Shown here: piece after piece, positions 6,629 through 7,898 of the stretch
How positions within the stretch are numbered: the first letter of the stretch is position 1
How the letters are laid out: the number at the start of each line of letters is the position of its first letter
From: an uncultured Alphaproteobacteria bacterium
GTDB lineage: Bacteria; Pseudomonadota; Alphaproteobacteria; Puniceispirillales; Puniceispirillaceae
Direction of reading: 5' to 3'
NCBI GenBank assembly: GCA_937924895.1
Contig: CALEYP010000030.1
Coordinates: 1-7,898 of the forward strand
DNA length: 7,898 bases
The notes under the pieces: generated by a model
Told to the model about the DNA's origin: nothing
Databases searched by the model: none
Seen by the model: only the letters and a program-made list of their open reading frames with translations
Program-made: the position numbers and the translations under genes

Positions 6629-6875
6629 ACCGGTGATCAGATTCAATACCGCTGCAGAAGAGGCCGAACTCCAGCGACAGATCGCTGCCGACCCTGACAC
6701 CTGGGAGGCGCCTGCCGATGCCAGAATCATCCGCAGAGGGCGCCCGGCCGGCTCCACCAAAGAGCAGGTGACCGTGCGGATCGACCGGGACGTGCTGGCC
6801 ATGCTGAAAGGCGAGGATGAGAAGGGCTGGCAGACCCGGCTGAATGCGGCGCTCCGCAAAGCCGTGGGTCTCTAG
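6621..6875 (+). CDS. brnA: BrnA family antitoxin (ribbon-helix-helix)
   Basis: The 84-residue product matches BrnA antitoxins, which bind and neutralise BrnT and repress the operon. The N-terminal half (1-38) is acidic and probably wraps the toxin. RGRPAGSTKEQ (39-49) leads into the DNA-contacting strand TVRIDRDVL (51-59), and GWQTRLNAALRKAV (69-82) is the second helix with the family's GWQTR-NAALR signature. The ATG lies inside the end of brnT with an eight-base overlap, and GGAGAG at 6608-6613 is a suitable ribosome site. Translation is therefore probably coupled, so toxin and antitoxin are made together. The gene ends 43 bases before the right direct repeat. Confidence 0.9.
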   Translation: MTKPVIRFNTAAEEAELQRQIAADPDTWEAPADARIIRRGRPAGSTKEQVTVRIDRDVLAMLKGEDEKGWQTRLNAALRKAVGL

Positions 6876-6918
6876 ATCATAGGGACGATTGCTGTCCGGT
6901 TTTCCATCGTCGATGTCG

Positions 6919-6935
6919 TCCCCTCCGCCATTTTC
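6919..6935 (+). repeat. Right copy of 17-base direct repeat (candidate attR)
   Basis: This is identical to 6168-6184. No other part of the tRNA is present: the match stops at the first base of the acceptor-side block, so this is a tRNA end and not a second tRNA gene. It lies only 10 bases past the stop codon of the convergent nitroreductase gene and 43 bases past brnA. Confidence 0.65.
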
Positions 6936-6945
6936 CCATTTTGGA

Positions 6946-7542
6946 TCAGGCGATCAGGCAGGCCTCGTCAAAACCGAGGCGGTGACCCCGCGGGTGAAGC
7001 TGGTCACCATCGCCATAGCCGATGTTCAACAGGAAATCGGCGCGCCAGCTTGACCCGCTGAAGAACGCGTCATCGATCGCCGTCTTGTCGAATCCGCTCA
7101 TCGGCCCGCAGTCTAGCCCGAGTGCGCGGGCGGCGGCGATCAGGAACCCGGCCTGGAGCCAGCTGTTCTCGATGGCGACCTGCTCCAGCTTGGCAGCGTC
7201 CTGTGCGGCATAGGCAGCGGCATCCATATGCGGCGCCAATGCGCCTATATGCTGGTGAAACTGGCTGTCATGCGCGATCACCGCCACCACTGGCGCGGAG
7301 TCGATCTTTGGTCTGTTGCCGGGCGCCGCGGCATTGATCACTGTCTGGCGCGCCTCGTCAGATGTCGCAAAGACGATGCGCATCGGGCAGAGGTTGGACG
7401 CCGAAGGGGCGAATTTCGCGATGTCGTAAAGGCGGCGCAGGGTCTCTTCGGCGACGGGCTTGTCCAGAAACGCCTTGTGAGTGCGGGCCTCGGTAAAAAG
7501 CTGTGCGATCACCTGCTGTTCGATCATATGCTGGCTGGTCAT
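6946..7542 (-). CDS. rutE: Nitroreductase-family protein, RutE/HadB-like (malonic semialdehyde reductase type)
   Basis: The 198-residue product closely follows the RutE subgroup of FMN-dependent nitroreductases (E. coli RutE is about 196 residues). Shared blocks are LFTEARTHKAF (15-25), KFAPSASNLCPMRIVF (43-58), SAPVVAVIAHDSQF (82-95), ENSWLQAGFLIAAARALGLDCGPMSGFD (125-152), DDAFFSG (157-163), LLNIGYGD (171-178) and FDEAC (191-195). RutE reduces malonic semialdehyde to 3-hydroxypropionate in uracil breakdown, but no other rut gene is in view and the neighbour is a pirin gene, so a general enal/quinone or semialdehyde detoxifying role is equally possible. The symbol marks family, not proven function. 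The ATG at 7542 is preceded by a weak GGAAAG. Third codon positions are G/C-rich compared with the gat genes. Confidence 0.88.
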   Translation of the reverse strand: MTSQHMIEQQVIAQLFTEARTHKAFLDKPVAEETLRRLYDIAKFAPSASNLCPMRIVFATSDEARQTVINAAAPGNRPKIDSAPVVAVIAHDSQFHQHIGALAPHMDAAAYAAQDAAKLEQVAIENSWLQAGFLIAAARALGLDCGPMSGFDKTAIDDAFFSGSSWRADFLLNIGYGDGDQLHPRGHRLGFDEACLIA

Positions 7543-7583
7543 GGTGTTATTCTTTCCGCCTGGGTCGATGGTCTGGTTTTGCT

Positions 7584-7898
7584 CTATCGGGCGCGTTGCG
7601 TGCCCGGAACTCCGACGATCAGGCTCTCGGCATCATTGTATGCGGCGAGCCTGGCATGGCTTTCGCCTGACATGGCGATGCCGTCTCCCTTTTTGGCGGG
7701 GGTGCCATTCACCGTCACGTCGCCTTCCGAGACCAGCAGATAGGCCTGCCCGGTGATGGCATGTTTCAACCTGTCACCCTTGGCAAGCGTGCCGGCGAAG
7801 ATCCACGCGTCCTGGTTGATTTGCCGCGGCGCGCTGCCATCGCCCGAAACCAGGAGCGGGAGGCGACCGCCGGCGCGTTCGAGTGGAAATTCGGCGGG
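7584..7898 (-). CDS. Pirin-family protein (quercetinase-like bicupin), C-terminal part, cut by right window edge
   Basis: A frame open from the right edge to a TAG at 7586-7584 gives 104 residues. It starts PAEFPLERAGGRLPLLVSG, followed by INQDAWIFAGTLAKGD and a cupin-like half ending LIVGVPGTQRAR. The pattern 'SPDG...I-QDA-I--G-L--G', then '--GDVTVNG--A-KGDG-A--GE', is that of the C-terminal domain of pirins such as YhhW. In those proteins the N-terminal cupin holds the metal site; it lies outside the window. The gene is followed on the same strand, after 41 bases, by the nitroreductase gene, suggesting one operon. Pirin/nitroreductase pairs are often linked to electrophile or quinone stress; the role here is unproven. 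No start codon is within the window. Confidence 0.8.
   Translation of the reverse strand, partial: PAEFPLERAGGRLPLLVSGDGSAPRQINQDAWIFAGTLAKGDRLKHAITGQAYLLVSEGDVTVNGTPAKKGDGIAMSGESHARLAAYNDAESLIVGVPGTQRAR

Larger units (their letters stand above)
6168..6935 (+). mobile_element. Candidate tRNA-Ser-anchored genomic islet carrying only brnTA
   Basis: Two exact 17-base copies of the tRNA-Ser 3' end bracket 734 bases whose only recognisable content is a toxin-antitoxin pair with its promoter. No integrase, excisionase or transposase is encoded between the repeats. It may be a deletion remnant, a passenger moved in trans, or the proximal segment of a tandem island whose recombinase lies right of the window. 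G+C rises from 32% (6241-6300) to about 67% (6661-6840), unlike the roughly 50% of the DNA left of the tRNA. Confidence 0.5.

Noticed and set aside
6945..6957. Short tandem GATCAGGC repeat at the end of the RutE-like gene
   Set aside because: Only two incomplete eight-base units, partly coding; too small to treat as a structured repeat.
7228..7743. A 171-codon plus-strand frame
   Set aside because: It lies antisense to the RutE-like gene and the pirin end; long antisense frames are expected in G+C-rich coding DNA.

Overview
The window looks like a chromosomal segment of an alphaproteobacterium. The gene content supports this: a ruvX-pyrB-pyrC group divergent from gatCAB is a familiar arrangement in that class, and the protein sequences read as alphaproteobacterial versions of these families. 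A marine lineage of about 50% G+C (SAR116-like) would fit, but I cannot prove genus or order from the sequence alone.

Layout, left part (1-6087, about 50% G+C). The minus strand carries ruvX, then pyrB, then the first 23 codons of pyrC running off the left edge. This group joins a Holliday-junction resolvase-like nuclease or rRNA-processing factor to two early steps of pyrimidine synthesis. A 60-base divergent control region separates it from gatC-gatA-gatB on the plus strand, where the genes overlap by 1 and 4 bases. These encode the whole trimeric amidotransferase that makes Gln-tRNA(Gln) and/or Asn-tRNA(Asn). gatB faces a LysR-type regulator gene, and the two share one compact hairpin that can terminate in both directions. 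A perfect ATCAT-N11-ATGAT dyad lies just upstream of the regulator gene and is a good candidate for its own operator.

Right part (6088-7898). A complete tRNA-Ser(GCU) gene ends in CCA. Its last 12 bases plus five more (17 bases in all) recur as an exact direct repeat 751 bases downstream. Between the copies lies one recognisable module, a BrnT toxin/BrnA antitoxin pair with its own AT-rich promoter and dyads. This looks like a minimal tRNA-anchored genomic islet without an integrase, or the first segment of a tandem island. The DNA beyond the second repeat carries a RutE-like nitroreductase and a truncated pirin-family gene on the minus strand. It is much richer in G+C (58-70% in sampled 60-base lines) than the left part (40-60%), so the second repeat may be an internal junction of a larger acquired region that continues past the right edge.

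The left side is ordinary core metabolism. The observations most worth following are the duplicated tRNA end around brnTA, the composition step at the tRNA, and the small control sites.
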